Shown piece by piece: positions 26,173 through 35,252 of a stretch of 64,000 nucleotides of DNA. The stretch is from Nocardia suismassiliense (GTDB lineage: Bacteria > Actinomycetota > Actinomycetes > Mycobacteriales > Mycobacteriaceae), in the NCBI RefSeq assembly GCF_900269665.1, contig NZ_LT985361.1, positions 236,557 through 300,556 on the forward strand, read 5' to 3'. The notes under the pieces are model-generated. The model did no database searches and had not been told where the DNA came from. It was given only the letters and a program-made list of their open reading frames with translations. Each line of letters opens with the position of its first letter. Within the stretch, counting starts at the first letter, position 1. A program made the translations under genes and the position numbers.

Positions 26173-27513
26173 ATGCGATTCCGGTTCCGTCGGTATGCAC
26201 TGACCGTACTCGCCGCTGCCGCGTCGACGATGCTGCTATGCACGAACTCTGCTGCGGCACCGCCGATTCGCCCGGTAGCGGCGCCGCTCGGCAATTTCCT
26301 CTGGGGTGTCGCGTCCTCCGGATTCCAGTCCGAAGGTCATGCGCCCGACAGTAATTGGACGCGCTACATCCCCAAGCATCCCGATTACGACGCGTTGCAC
26401 GATTCGGTCGACTTCTACAACCGTTACGAATCGGACATCGATGCGGCCGCCGCACTCGGTGTGCAGGTGTTCCGGGTCGGGATCGAATGGGCCCGAGTGC
26501 AACCCGCGCCGGGGGTGTGGGACGAGGACGCGTTCCGTTTCTACGATGCCGTCATCGCGGCTATCACGCGGGCGGGAATGCGACCGATGATCACCCTCGA
26601 CCACTGGGTTTATCCAGGCTGGGCGGTCGATCGCGGCGGCTGGCGCAACCCGGGCATGGTCGGCGATTGGCTGGACAACATGCGTACCGTGGTCGATCGC
26701 TACGCCTCCCGCAATCCGCTGTGGGTCGCGGTGAACGAGCCGGCCGCCTACATCTCGCACGAAGTGCGCAGGGGCGCCGCCGAGGCCGGCGAGATGCTGG
26801 ATCGGATCGCGCAGGCGCATAATGCCATCTACGACCACATTCATCACGTGCAGCCCGGCGCCCAGGTGACCAGCAACGTCGGTTATGTGGCCGGTGCGGA
26901 GGGTGAGGTCAACGGGTCGTTCCTCGATCGCGTCGGACATCGGCTCGATTACGTCGGCATCGACTATTACTTCGGTTACGACCCGGTGCAGTCACTGCTC
27001 GGCGGCATCAGCAGAGCCACCGGATCGGCCATTCCGAGCCTGCCGGGCACGAATATCTGGGATCTGCCGCTGCGGACCGAGGGCATCTATTACGCGCTGC
27101 AACACTATTCGCGCCGCTACCCGGGTAAACCGCTCTACATCGTCGAGAACGGCATGCCGACCGACAACGGCCGCCCTCGGGCCGACGGCTATTCCCGCAG
27201 CGATCACCTGCGCGACACCGTCTACTGGATCCAGCGCGCCAAGGCCGACGGCATGAATGTCATCGGCTACAACTACTGGAGCATCACCGACAATTACGAA
27301 TGGGGTAGCTACACACCACGATTCGGCCTCTATACCGTGGATGTGCGCACCGACCCCGGCCTCGTACGCCGCCCCACCGACGCGGTCGGTACCTACACGC
27401 AGCTCGTCGCCGAGGGCGGTGTCCCCGACGGCTATCGGCCCACCCGCGGCCCGGCACCCTGCTTCCTCGTCGACCCACCGGCCAGCTGTCTCGGCCCGGT
27501 CGGGGTCCCGTAA
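26173..27513 (+). CDS. Secreted family 1 glycoside hydrolase
   Basis: A 446-residue exported beta-glycosidase-like protein. An N-terminal signal peptide (RRYALTVLAAAASTMLL, cleavage near SAAAPP) precedes the GH1 fold: FLWGVASSGFQSEG (41-55), VGIEWARVQP, VAVNEP with acid/base Glu189, and YIVENG with nucleophile Glu325. YNYWSITDNYEWGSY provides the sugar-binding Trp/Glu block. Both catalytic residues are present. Export is unusual for GH1, which is mostly cytoplasmic; two Cys near the C terminus may form a disulfide. A GTG three bases upstream could also start it. Likely substrate: beta-glucosides or a cell-wall sugar. Confidence 0.92.
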   Translation: MRFRFRRYALTVLAAAASTMLLCTNSAAAPPIRPVAAPLGNFLWGVASSGFQSEGHAPDSNWTRYIPKHPDYDALHDSVDFYNRYESDIDAAAALGVQVFRVGIEWARVQPAPGVWDEDAFRFYDAVIAAITRAGMRPMITLDHWVYPGWAVDRGGWRNPGMVGDWLDNMRTVVDRYASRNPLWVAVNEPAAYISHEVRRGAAEAGEMLDRIAQAHNAIYDHIHHVQPGAQVTSNVGYVAGAEGEVNGSFLDRVGHRLDYVGIDYYFGYDPVQSLLGGISRATGSAIPSLPGTNIWDLPLRTEGIYYALQHYSRRYPGKPLYIVENGMPTDNGRPRADGYSRSDHLRDTVYWIQRAKADGMNVIGYNYWSITDNYEWGSYTPRFGLYTVDVRTDPGLVRRPTDAVGTYTQLVAEGGVPDGYRPTRGPAPCFLVDPPASCLGPVGVP

Positions 27514-27573
27514 CCACTAGGTCACACCCGGGGCGGGTGGCTGTGGCCTGCCCAGATGGTCGACCATAGAGTC

Positions 27574-28518
27574 ATGTCGCTCAGCACGCACGAAGCCGAT
27601 CTGTTCGAGAGTTACCGGGGACGCCTGGAAGCGATCGCCTATCGGCTGCTCGGCTCGGCCGGTGACGCCGAGGACGCCGTGCAGGACGCGTATCTGCGCT
27701 GGCATGCGGCCGACCGGACCCGGATCGAGACCCCGGCGGCCTGGCTGACCAAGGTGCTCACCAACCTCTGCCTCAACCAGCTGACCTCGGCCCGCGCCCG
27801 GCGGGAAACCTATGTGGGGCAGTGGCTCCCGGAACCGGTGCTGGCCGGCGATCGTATGCTCGGCCCGGCCGACACGGTCGAGCAGCGCGAGTCGGTCTCC
27901 CTCGCGATGCTCACTCTGATGGAGCGCCTGTCGCCCAACGAGCGCGTGGTGTACGTGCTGCGCGAGGCTTTCGGATACTCGCATCGGGAGATCGCGGAAA
28001 TCCTGGACCTGACCGAATCGAACTGCCAGCAGCTCTTCCGGCGAGCCAAGCAGCACGTCGGCACCGAACGGCCACGCGCCGAGGTCGATGCGGACACCGC
28101 GCGCCGGATCGTCGAGGAATTTCTCGCCGCGGCGCTCAGCGGCGATACCGAGCCACTGATCCGGCTGCTCACCGACGACGCGGTCAGTATCGCCGACGGC
28201 GGGGGCCGGCTGCCTGCCCGCAAGATTCCGGTCGTCGGCGCGTTCGATATCGCGCGGTACCTGCGTCACGTGTTCCAGCCGACCCCGGCCAAACGCGCCT
28301 TCGTCGGCGACGACGCGGTCTTCTATGCCGTGGTGGTCAACGGTGCGCCCGCCGTGCTGGTGGAGGTCGGCGAGCGGGTGTACGGGGTCCTGAGTCTCGA
28401 GCCGACCTCGGACGGCGTCGCGGCGATCCACATCCAGGTCAACCCCGACAAGCTGGCGCGCATCACCCGGCAGTGGGCGGCCGCCGGACCGCAGCAGCCG
28501 ATCGTCCGGAAGTGGTGA
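27574..28518 (+). CDS. ECF41-type (SigJ-like) RNA polymerase sigma factor
   Basis: A 314-residue extracytoplasmic-function sigma factor. Region sigma2 (FESYRGRLEAIAYRLLGS, AEDAVQDAYLRW) and sigma4 (LSPNERVVYVLREAF, HREIAEIL) are complete. The linker has YVGQWLPEP (80-88) and the C-terminal SnoaL-like extension contains DGGGR and NPDKL, the hallmarks of the ECF41 group. That extension works as a built-in regulator in place of an anti-sigma factor. ECF41 genes are normally next to a COMD or oxidoreductase gene that they control; the flavoprotein 80 bases downstream fits. No clear Shine-Dalgarno, so it may be leaderless. Confidence 0.93.
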   Translation: MSLSTHEADLFESYRGRLEAIAYRLLGSAGDAEDAVQDAYLRWHAADRTRIETPAAWLTKVLTNLCLNQLTSARARRETYVGQWLPEPVLAGDRMLGPADTVEQRESVSLAMLTLMERLSPNERVVYVLREAFGYSHREIAEILDLTESNCQQLFRRAKQHVGTERPRAEVDADTARRIVEEFLAAALSGDTEPLIRLLTDDAVSIADGGGRLPARKIPVVGAFDIARYLRHVFQPTPAKRAFVGDDAVFYAVVVNGAPAVLVEVGERVYGVLSLEPTSDGVAAIHIQVNPDKLARITRQWAAAGPQQPIVRKW

Positions 28519-28598
28519 CCCACATCACAAGAGCTTTTTGTCAGGGATCGCGGAGCTGTCCGGTTCAGGAGGTGTACGCAACCACAGAGGAGCTCGCC

Positions 28599-29822
28599 AT
28601 GAAGCATCGCATTGTCGTCCTCGGCGCCGGGTACGCCGGAGCCATCACCGCCGGTCGGCTCGCCAAGCGGCTGCACCGCGACGACGTCGAGATCACGCTG
28701 GTCAATGCCGATCCCGAGTTCGTCGAGCGGGTGCGCATGCATCAGCTCGCGAGTGGTCAGGAGCTGGCGTCGCGCCCGCTGCGCGACATGTTCGCGGGCA
28801 GTGGGGTGCAGGTGCGGGTGGCCCGGGTCGACGCGGTCGATGTCGACGGCAAGACCGTCGAGCTCACCGATGAGCACGGCGCCACGACCCTCGGCTACGA
28901 CAGTCTTGTATACGCCTTGGGCAGCACCGTCGCCGACTACGGCACCGCCGGTGTCGCCGAGCACGCCCAGCACGTCGCGGGTAAGCAGGCCGCGCTGCGG
29001 CTGCGGAACCGCTTGAACGAGTTGGCCGCCGGCGAGACCGTGCTGGTGGTCGGCGGCGGTCTGACCGGTATCGAAGCGGCGACCGAGATCGCAGAAGCCC
29101 GCCCGGACCTCCGGGTCGCGATCGCGGCCCGCGGCGGTGTCGGCGACTGGCTCAGCGACAAGGCCCGGCACCATCTGCGGCAGACCTTCGAACGGTTCGG
29201 CATCACGGTGCACGAGCACGCCGACGTCGTGCGCGTCGAGGCAAACGGTGTGGTCCTCGCGTCAGCTCCGGCGCAGGGTGCCACGCCGATCCACGACAGT
29301 GCGCACCGGATCCCCGCCCAGCTGACCGTCTGGACAGCGGGTTTCGCGGTGCACCCGATCGCCGCCGCGACCACTCTCGAGGTGTCGGCGAGCGGGCAGA
29401 TCGTCGTCGACGGCACCCTGCGCTCGGTGTCGCACCCCGATGTCTATGCGGTCGGTGATGCCGCATTCGCGATGGGTGTGGGCGGCCGGCCACTGCGAAT
29501 GGGTTGCGCCACGGCTTCTCCGATGGCCTGGCAGTGCGCCGACGCCCTCGCCGCGCGGTTGACCGGACGCAAGGTTCCCGAGTCCCCGATCGGCTATGCC
29601 AGCCAGTGCCTCAGCCTCGGTCGCCGCGACGCCATCGTGCAGAAGGTGACGCCCGACGATCAGCCCACGTCCACCGTCCTCACCGGCCGGATCGCCGCCC
29701 GCGTCAAGGAGTTGATCTGCTCGGGGGCGGCGTGGAGCGTCACCCACCCCACGCTGATGATGCCGAGCCGCCGCCGTCACCTTGCGGCCGGCCCGGTGGC
29801 AGCCGAACTCGTCGCCAAGTGA
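28599..29822 (+). CDS. NAD(P)/FAD-dependent oxidoreductase (NDH-2-like)
   Basis: A 407-residue pyridine-nucleotide-disulfide-fold flavoprotein. The FAD site is VVLGAGYAGAITAGRLAKRL, the NAD(P) site is VLVVGGGLTGIEAATEIAE, and the second FAD segment is HPDVYAVGDAAF. There is no CxxxxC redox-active disulfide, so it resembles type II NADH dehydrogenases or ferredoxin reductases rather than thiol reductases. GAGGAG at 28587-28592 gives a clear start. Adjacent to the ECF41 sigma gene, it is the expected target of that regulator. Confidence 0.92.
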   Translation: MKHRIVVLGAGYAGAITAGRLAKRLHRDDVEITLVNADPEFVERVRMHQLASGQELASRPLRDMFAGSGVQVRVARVDAVDVDGKTVELTDEHGATTLGYDSLVYALGSTVADYGTAGVAEHAQHVAGKQAALRLRNRLNELAAGETVLVVGGGLTGIEAATEIAEARPDLRVAIAARGGVGDWLSDKARHHLRQTFERFGITVHEHADVVRVEANGVVLASAPAQGATPIHDSAHRIPAQLTVWTAGFAVHPIAAATTLEVSASGQIVVDGTLRSVSHPDVYAVGDAAFAMGVGGRPLRMGCATASPMAWQCADALAARLTGRKVPESPIGYASQCLSLGRRDAIVQKVTPDDQPTSTVLTGRIAARVKELICSGAAWSVTHPTLMMPSRRRHLAAGPVAAELVAK

Positions 29823-29847
29823 CGGGAGCCGCTGTGGCACAGGCGAA

Positions 29848-29878
29848 GCCACCGGCCCGCTTGCGGCGGACCGGTGGC
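29848..29878. terminator. Bidirectional hairpin between convergent genes
   Basis: An eight-base perfect stem (GCCACCGG at 29848-29855, CCGGTGGC at 29871-29878) with an inner CCGC/GCGG pairing, placed between the flavoprotein stop and the oxygenase stop. Confidence 0.6.
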
Positions 29879-29884
29879 CGAGCT

Positions 29885-30907
29885 TCAGTCAGCTGATCGG
29901 TAGTCGGCCGGATCTTCCGCGAATGTTTTCTGCATTTTCCGCGAGATCCATTGTCCGGCGGTAGTTATCCCGAGTGCATCGTGGTCGCCGCCCGCGAACG
30001 AGCCGATCGGATCAATTGCCGCATCATGATCGGGCAGATAGAAGAACGGGATCGACAGTCGCGACGAGGTATTACCGAGTTCCGGGTTGATCACTCGGTG
30101 CATGGTCGATACCCAGCGGCCCGCTGTCCACAACGCCATGAGATCGCCGATATTGACGATGAAACCGCCGGGAATGGTCGGCACGTCCTGCCATTCGCCG
30201 GTACCGTGCCGCACCTGGAGGCCGCCTATGTCGGTGTCCTGGTAGAGGATGGTCAGGCTGCCCCAGTCGGTATGTTCGCCGCGGCGCAGTTGTCCGGGAA
30301 GTGGCGAATGGTGTTGCGCGAAGTAGTAATTGACGGCAACCGAGGAAACATGGTTGGCGAATATCCGATCGAAGAAATGCTCCTCGAGGTCGAGTGCCAG
30401 CGCGAACAGACGCATGAGGTCGCCGGCCAGCTCGGTCATGGCCGCGATGTACTCGTGCCAGGTGCTCTCGAAATCCGCTGGAAGAGTCGGCCATACATTG
30501 GCCAATTTCCAGGACGCCCAGTAGTCGCCGAGGCGGTTACGCTCCGCATCGGGCAAATCGCCGGTGACGTGCGCCGAGAAGACTTCGCACAGGTCGGGTG
30601 GGGTCTTCAAGTCCAGGCTGTGCGCGGTAGACCCGCCGAGACGCCGGAATCCGGATACACCGGGCCGGTGCGCGACAAGTTCTTTCACGGTATCGGGCAG
30701 GGTGAAGAATTCTCGATTCGTCGCGCACATCCGCTCGATGAGCTCCGCCGGTACGCCGTGACCGACGATGGTGAAGAAACCCGAGCTCGCGCATGCTCGA
30801 TTGATCGCTTCGGCAATCGTTTTCCGGCCCGCCGCATTATCTCTGGATGACAAGTCGATCACCGGGACAAACCCCTCGACCACGGTGACTGCCTGCTGTT
30901 CCGCCAT
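29885..30907 (-). CDS. 2-oxoglutarate/Fe(II) dioxygenase, isopenicillin N synthase family
   Basis: A 340-residue non-heme iron oxygenase. The N-terminal DIOX_N region (VPVIDLSSRDN, FFTIVGHGVP) is followed by the jelly roll with facial triad His212 and Asp214 in EHTDWGSLTI and His270 in TMHRVINP, and the 2OG-binding Arg283-x-Ser285 in SSRLSIPF. All catalytic residues are present. Members hydroxylate, desaturate or form ethylene-like or beta-lactam products. GAAAGG precedes ATG 30907. No partner biosynthetic gene adjoins, so the substrate is open. Confidence 0.92.
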   Translation of the reverse strand: MAEQQAVTVVEGFVPVIDLSSRDNAAGRKTIAEAINRACASSGFFTIVGHGVPAELIERMCATNREFFTLPDTVKELVAHRPGVSGFRRLGGSTAHSLDLKTPPDLCEVFSAHVTGDLPDAERNRLGDYWASWKLANVWPTLPADFESTWHEYIAAMTELAGDLMRLFALALDLEEHFFDRIFANHVSSVAVNYYFAQHHSPLPGQLRRGEHTDWGSLTILYQDTDIGGLQVRHGTGEWQDVPTIPGGFIVNIGDLMALWTAGRWVSTMHRVINPELGNTSSRLSIPFFYLPDHDAAIDPIGSFAGGDHDALGITTAGQWISRKMQKTFAEDPADYRSAD

Positions 30908-31333
30908 CGGACACCTTTCTCGAATACTGCGAGTTCTGCTGCGCCATAGGAATTTTCCGACCATGGCGCGTCGAGTATCCGCAGATCGAGCATGCGCTGT
31001 ACCCAGTAGCTAACGCAGGCGCGAATTTCCGCCGCGCGCCGGGCAGACGCGTGCGAGGAAGTTCCACCTCGAACCTCGTCGATGCGCAGATCGTGCAAGC
31101 CGCCGCTGCGGGCACTCTGTAGCGGACCTCAACTCATTCGAAGCCAGGAATCATCGTTGCCCCTATTAGTAGGGGCAATTGCCGCTCCCCCAGTGTTACT
31201 CGTTTGTGTTGTTCGTCGCCTCAGCAGCTCGACTGCGTAACGATCGCCGCCCCATCCACGACGTTCCTGGTGACGCATGGCCTCGGGGGGCCCTGCCCGT
31301 CCACGTGCCGGAAATTGGAATGGGGATCAGGAC
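30908..31333. other. Intergenic region between the IPNS-like and cutinase genes
   Basis: 426 bases between two divergent genes. The notable feature is the inverted repeat at 31157-31178. Small open frames on the minus strand (for example 30859-31098, from TTG) lack a ribosome site and coding bias and overlap the start of the oxygenase gene; no gene is called. Confidence 0.6.
31157..31178. promoter_or_regulatory. Perfect nine-base inverted repeat
   Basis: TTGCCCCTA (31157-31165) and TAGGGGCAA (31170-31178) flank a four-base TTAG centre. It may be a TetR-type operator for either divergent gene, or a small hairpin; 156 bases before the cutinase start. Confidence 0.5.
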
Positions 31334-32983
31334 ATGGAATTTCGCGAGTTCTTCGCGCGACATCGAATCGCGACCGCCGTCGCGGCGCCCGCGGTGCTCG
31401 GGCTGGCGGCGGTCGTGGCCACCACGTTCGCACTGACGTCGACGCCACAGACGCGGGACACGCAGCTCACGTCGTCGGTCACCGAGTGCCACGACATGGT
31501 GAGCATCTCGGTGGCGGGCCGCGGGGACACGCCCGTCGCGGGGACGACGAAACTGCTGGTCGACGCCAACGGCAACGAATTGCCCGCCGCGCTGTCCGGT
31601 GACCACAAGAGCGAATGGGTCGACCCGGTCGTCAACGCGCCCAACGGTGCCGTCGAGCCGGGTTCCTACGCCGCGGTCTACATCGCGTACCCGGCGAACA
31701 TGGCGACCTACGAGGACGCCGTCAACGCCGGTGCCGCCAATACCGAGCAGGTGATGCGGGAGATCGCGAAGGCCTGTCCCGACACCAAGTTCTCCATCGT
31801 CGGCTACAGCGAGGGCGCCGATGTCGTGCGCCGGGTCGCGATGAAGGTCGGGCATCAGGAAGCCGACAAGGACGGGGCCTACGGCATCGTCGATCCGGCC
31901 AATGTCGTCGGTGTCGTCATCCTCGCCGACTCCGGACGCGGGGCGGGTGACGGCCCGTTCCCCGGCTCGAAAGATCCGCACGGCAATCCGGACGGCTTCG
32001 ACCAGAAGTATCAGAACGGGAAGAACCCGACGCCGGGCCAGGGTGCCCTGCCCGGTACCAGCGGTGATTTCGGTGCGCTGAACGGCAGGATCGCGTCGTT
32101 CTGTTCCGACGGCGATCTCACCTGCGCCGCACCGGAAAACATCTCCCTGCTGCAACTCGTGGTCAATGTCGGCAGGCAGATCAATGTCGACGCGCTCGAG
32201 AAGGACGGTCTCACCCCGGCGACCGGGCAGGACGTCGCGGTCGTGCTCAGCCGAATCGCCCTGGCCGCGTTCGCCGACATCCAGTCGCAGCCGAACTGGC
32301 TGAAGAGCGACGAGACTTTCCTGCAGGTGCTGCTGAAGGTGTCGGATCCGGCCTACAAGCCGGGCCAGGCGCCGAAGACTCCGGTGAAGGCGGATGCGAT
32401 CGCGGCCGACGACATGTCGCCGCTGGCTTACCTGCCGCAGAAGATCCTGAACGAGATCGTCGGGCTCATCGTGACGAACCAGAACACCATTCCGGTGGTC
32501 ATGAACGATCCGTACAAGCTCACCCTCGGGCCGAACCACACGGGTCACCACTTCGACTACTGGCGTGACGCCGACCCGGCCAACGGAAAGCCGCTCACCT
32601 CCGCCGAATACGCGGCCGCCTGGATCACCCACCTGGCCAAGCAGGCGCAGGCGGGCAAGAAGGTCGACACCACCGCCAAGCCGGAACAAGCGGATCTCGC
32701 CGCCGTGTACAAGGCGGCCGCGGCCACCTCGACCTCGCCGTCGGCCACGCCGACCAAGAGCGCGACGCCGACCACCAGTGCCGCGCCCACCACGACCAGC
32801 AGCGCGCCCACCACGACGCCGACCACCTCAGCGTCGCCGACCACCACCTCGGTCGCCCCGCAGTCGACCACCACAGCGGCTCCGACCTCGGTCACCCCGA
32901 CCGAGACCGCGCAGCCGACCACCACCGTGCCGCCCACCACCACAACGGAATCCGCGGCACCGACCACCACCAGCACGAAGTAA
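31334..32983 (+). CDS. Cutinase-family secreted or anchored esterase with Thr/Pro-rich tail
   Basis: A 549-residue protein. A membrane span or uncleaved signal (TAVAAPAVLGLAAVVATTFAL) is followed by a cutinase-type alpha/beta hydrolase: first Cys in TECHDM, nucleophile elbow GYSEGA, CSDGDLTC with the catalytic Asp and a disulfide, and His in NHTGHHFDYW. An insert of about 150 residues lies between the acid and His regions. The last 80 residues are Thr, Ser, Pro and Ala repeats, as in cell-wall-linked, possibly O-glycosylated tails. Mycobacterial relatives (Culp6 type) act on envelope lipids. ATG 31334 is chosen because the hydrophobic segment then sits at the N terminus. Confidence 0.86.
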   Translation: MEFREFFARHRIATAVAAPAVLGLAAVVATTFALTSTPQTRDTQLTSSVTECHDMVSISVAGRGDTPVAGTTKLLVDANGNELPAALSGDHKSEWVDPVVNAPNGAVEPGSYAAVYIAYPANMATYEDAVNAGAANTEQVMREIAKACPDTKFSIVGYSEGADVVRRVAMKVGHQEADKDGAYGIVDPANVVGVVILADSGRGAGDGPFPGSKDPHGNPDGFDQKYQNGKNPTPGQGALPGTSGDFGALNGRIASFCSDGDLTCAAPENISLLQLVVNVGRQINVDALEKDGLTPATGQDVAVVLSRIALAAFADIQSQPNWLKSDETFLQVLLKVSDPAYKPGQAPKTPVKADAIAADDMSPLAYLPQKILNEIVGLIVTNQNTIPVVMNDPYKLTLGPNHTGHHFDYWRDADPANGKPLTSAEYAAAWITHLAKQAQAGKKVDTTAKPEQADLAAVYKAAAATSTSPSATPTKSATPTTSAAPTTTSSAPTTTPTTSASPTTTSVAPQSTTTAAPTSVTPTETAQPTTTVPPTTTTESAAPTTTSTK

Positions 32984-32998
32984 CAACCGGAGGAATCC

Positions 32999-33037
32999 AA
33001 AACCCTGCCCGGCGCACTACGCGCCGGGCAGGGTTTT
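32999..33037. terminator. Bidirectional terminator, 17-base perfect stem
   Basis: A perfect 17-base stem with a five-base loop (ACTAC at 33016-33020). The ends are AAAA and TTTT, so on either strand the hairpin is followed by a short U-run. It serves the convergent cutinase and carboxyethylornithine synthase genes. Confidence 0.92.
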
Positions 33038-33059
33038 GTTGTGTGTCCCGGCGAAGCGG

Positions 33060-34202
33060 TCAGACGATGGCGTATGGGTAAGCGGCGGCGCGGTTCTGGA
33101 AGGACAGGATGCGCAGGTTCTGGACGCGGCCGTCGCGGATCTCGATGGCGCGGCGCACGGTTTCGCTGCCGTCCCAGGCGTCCGGGCCCGCCATGACGAT
33201 GGGCAGGTATTCGAGCAGCGCCTCGGAGTTTTCCCAGGTGGCGGAGTTCCACAGGAAGGACGGGCTGTGGTCGACGGCGTAGTAGTGCAGGTCGTCGCCG
33301 ATGGTGAACATGGGGGCGGTGAACGAGGTGGGGCGGGCCCATTCGAAGCCCATCCCTTCGTCGCACGAGACGTCGATGAACAGGGTGCCGCGCGCGAACA
33401 AGGGCAGGTCCTCGTTCCGCACGAACATCAGCGGGTCTTCGGTGTCCTGGAAGATGCAGTTGACGACCACGTCGTACTGGGCGAGCATCTCGGCCAGCGG
33501 CCCGGGTTCCGGCGCTTTCAGCGCGAGGATCCGGCCGGGGTTCGCGGGGTCGCGCTGGAAGTGCTGCATCCGCACCGACGCGAACGGCGAGGCGACGGCC
33601 GAGACGCTGCGCTGGGTCAGCACCGTGACGTCACTGATGCCGAGTGCGTTCAACGCCCGGACGGCGCCGCGGGCGGTGGCGCCGAAGCTGATCACGGCCG
33701 CGCGCAGCCGCCGTCCGTAGTCGCCGGTGGATCCGCGCAGCTGTAGCGCGTGCAGTACCGAGCAGTAGCCGGCCAGCTCGTTGTTCTTGTGGAAGACGTG
33801 GACGCTGAAGTTGCCTTCTTTCGTCCAGTGATTCATTGCCTCCCAGGCGATCAGGGTCAGCCCGCGGTCGACGGCCAGCTGGGTCATCCGCTCGTCCTGC
33901 ACACAGTGCGGCCACCCCCACACCACCTGCCCCGGCCGCAGTTGCTCGAGATCCTCGGCCAGCGGCTTGGGCAGCAACAGCACGTCGCACTCGGCGAACA
34001 GCTCCGCCCGCGAGCGATGGCCGGCGACCAGCGGCGCGAGGTGTTCATCGGTATAGCCGAAGCGATCGCCGTAACCATGCTCGAGGAAGACGCGGTCGCG
34101 AAGCCCCGGATCGATCCGGTCGAGGTGCGCCGGATGGATCGCCAACCGGTGCTCGTCCTCCTTGCGGGAGGTCGCCACTACACCGATCGTTAGTTGCTTC
34201 AC
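33060..34202 (-). CDS. N5-(carboxyethyl)ornithine synthase-like dehydrogenase
   Basis: A 380-residue protein of the alanine dehydrogenase/transhydrogenase superfamily. It starts VKQLTIGVVATSRKEDEHRLAIHPAHLDRI, which matches the N5-(carboxyethyl)ornithine synthase subgroup, and has LPKP, HCVQDERM and the Rossmann segment VISFGATARGAVRALNALG. The enzyme joins ornithine with pyruvate using NADPH in Lactococcus. The start is GTG 34202 or TTG 34205. It is divergent from an arginase-fold gene 144 bases away, an arrangement that ties it to ornithine chemistry. Confidence 0.88.
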   Translation of the reverse strand: MKQLTIGVVATSRKEDEHRLAIHPAHLDRIDPGLRDRVFLEHGYGDRFGYTDEHLAPLVAGHRSRAELFAECDVLLLPKPLAEDLEQLRPGQVVWGWPHCVQDERMTQLAVDRGLTLIAWEAMNHWTKEGNFSVHVFHKNNELAGYCSVLHALQLRGSTGDYGRRLRAAVISFGATARGAVRALNALGISDVTVLTQRSVSAVASPFASVRMQHFQRDPANPGRILALKAPEPGPLAEMLAQYDVVVNCIFQDTEDPLMFVRNEDLPLFARGTLFIDVSCDEGMGFEWARPTSFTAPMFTIGDDLHYYAVDHSPSFLWNSATWENSEALLEYLPIVMAGPDAWDGSETVRRAIEIRDGRVQNLRILSFQNRAAAYPYAIV

Positions 34203-34346
34203 CAAATGAGTCTACCCGCATCGACCAGCTCTGACCTGGTCGAGCGCCCGTGCTGCCCACCGATGCAAACCAGCGCCGAGCCGGGCAGGCCCCAGCCTGC
34301 CGATAATCGGGTGCCGACCACCCGGTATCGAATTAGGCTCGGACGC

Positions 34347-35078
34347 ATGCGTTTTCTCGTGCCCTACCACCTCGACGAACACCGTCCGGAACTGGATGCG
34401 CCGGTGACACCGGACGAGGTGATCACCGCGGATCTGCCGGAGGTGGACGATCCGTGGGCGCGAATGGCGGTGATCTACGAGGCGGTTGCGGAAAAGGTTG
34501 CGGCGTCAGTCCGGAAGGGCGAACGTCCGGTGGTGGTGTCCGGCGACTGCACGACCTCGCTGGGTGTGGTGGCCGGGTTGCAGCGGGCGGGTCTGGATCC
34601 CGCGATCGTTTGGTTCGACGCGCACGGCGATGTGCAGACGCTGGAGACGTCCGCCTCCGGGTATCTCGGCGGAATGCCGCTGCGGATGCTGACCGGGTAC
34701 GGGCGGCACTTGATCGCGGATCGAATCGGGTTGCGCGACATACCCGAAGAACACGCGGTGCTGGTCGACGGTCGTGATCTCGATCCGCCGGAGGCGGAGT
34801 TCCTGCGCACGGCGCGGATCAGCCACCGCACCGTGGCCGACCTGGGCGACCTGCCGGACGGCCCGATCTACCTGCATCTCGACTGCGATGTGGTCGATCC
34901 CGGCGACCTGCCCGGCCTGCTCTTCCCCGCACCGGGCGGACCGAGCTTGTCGGCGGTCTCCGGTGCGGTGCGCGCGATCGTGGACACCGGACGGGTGGCC
35001 GCCTTCGGTCTGGCCTGCACCTGGCGCGACGACCAGGGTGCCGCCGCCCGGATGCGCCCGCTGGTCGATTCCGTCTGA
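34347..35078 (+). CDS. Arginase/agmatinase-fold ureohydrolase
   Basis: A 243-residue ureohydrolase, shorter than typical arginases of about 300. Metal-site motifs are GDCTTSLG (66-73), WFDAHGD (89-95) and LHLDCDVVDP (176-185). The His of the usual GGDH motif is replaced by Cys68, while the DAHxD and DxDxxDP ligands are intact; Cys-type variants are seen in some actinobacterial family members. It would hydrolyse a guanidino compound. The ATG at 34347 lacks a strong ribosome site. Likely partner of the divergent carboxyethylornithine synthase. Confidence 0.82.
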   Translation: MRFLVPYHLDEHRPELDAPVTPDEVITADLPEVDDPWARMAVIYEAVAEKVAASVRKGERPVVVSGDCTTSLGVVAGLQRAGLDPAIVWFDAHGDVQTLETSASGYLGGMPLRMLTGYGRHLIADRIGLRDIPEEHAVLVDGRDLDPPEAEFLRTARISHRTVADLGDLPDGPIYLHLDCDVVDPGDLPGLLFPAPGGPSLSAVSGAVRAIVDTGRVAAFGLACTWRDDQGAAARMRPLVDSV

Positions 35079-35252
35079 AACCCTCGGCCGACGGCGCTGA
35101 CGCCCCAGGGTGCTAGGCCGACTGGCCTGGTCCGAGCCCCGAAAAGTGGATCTGTCGGATGATCGGATCTTCTGTATAAGCTCCCGTTCGATCGAAAGCG
35201 AGTGGAGCATGCCGGTGACCCTTATATCTGTTCTGTGCCGAGGGGCGGTCGC

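Noticed and set aside
28519..28598. ECF41 consensus promoter TGTCACA-N16-CGTC before the flavoprotein
   Set aside because: Only TGTCA and TGTC pieces at the wrong spacing are visible.
30859..31098. Small minus-strand open frame, possible peptide precursor
   Set aside because: TTG start without a ribosome site, no codon bias, overlaps the oxygenase start, and no modifying enzyme with a peptide-recognition element is adjacent.
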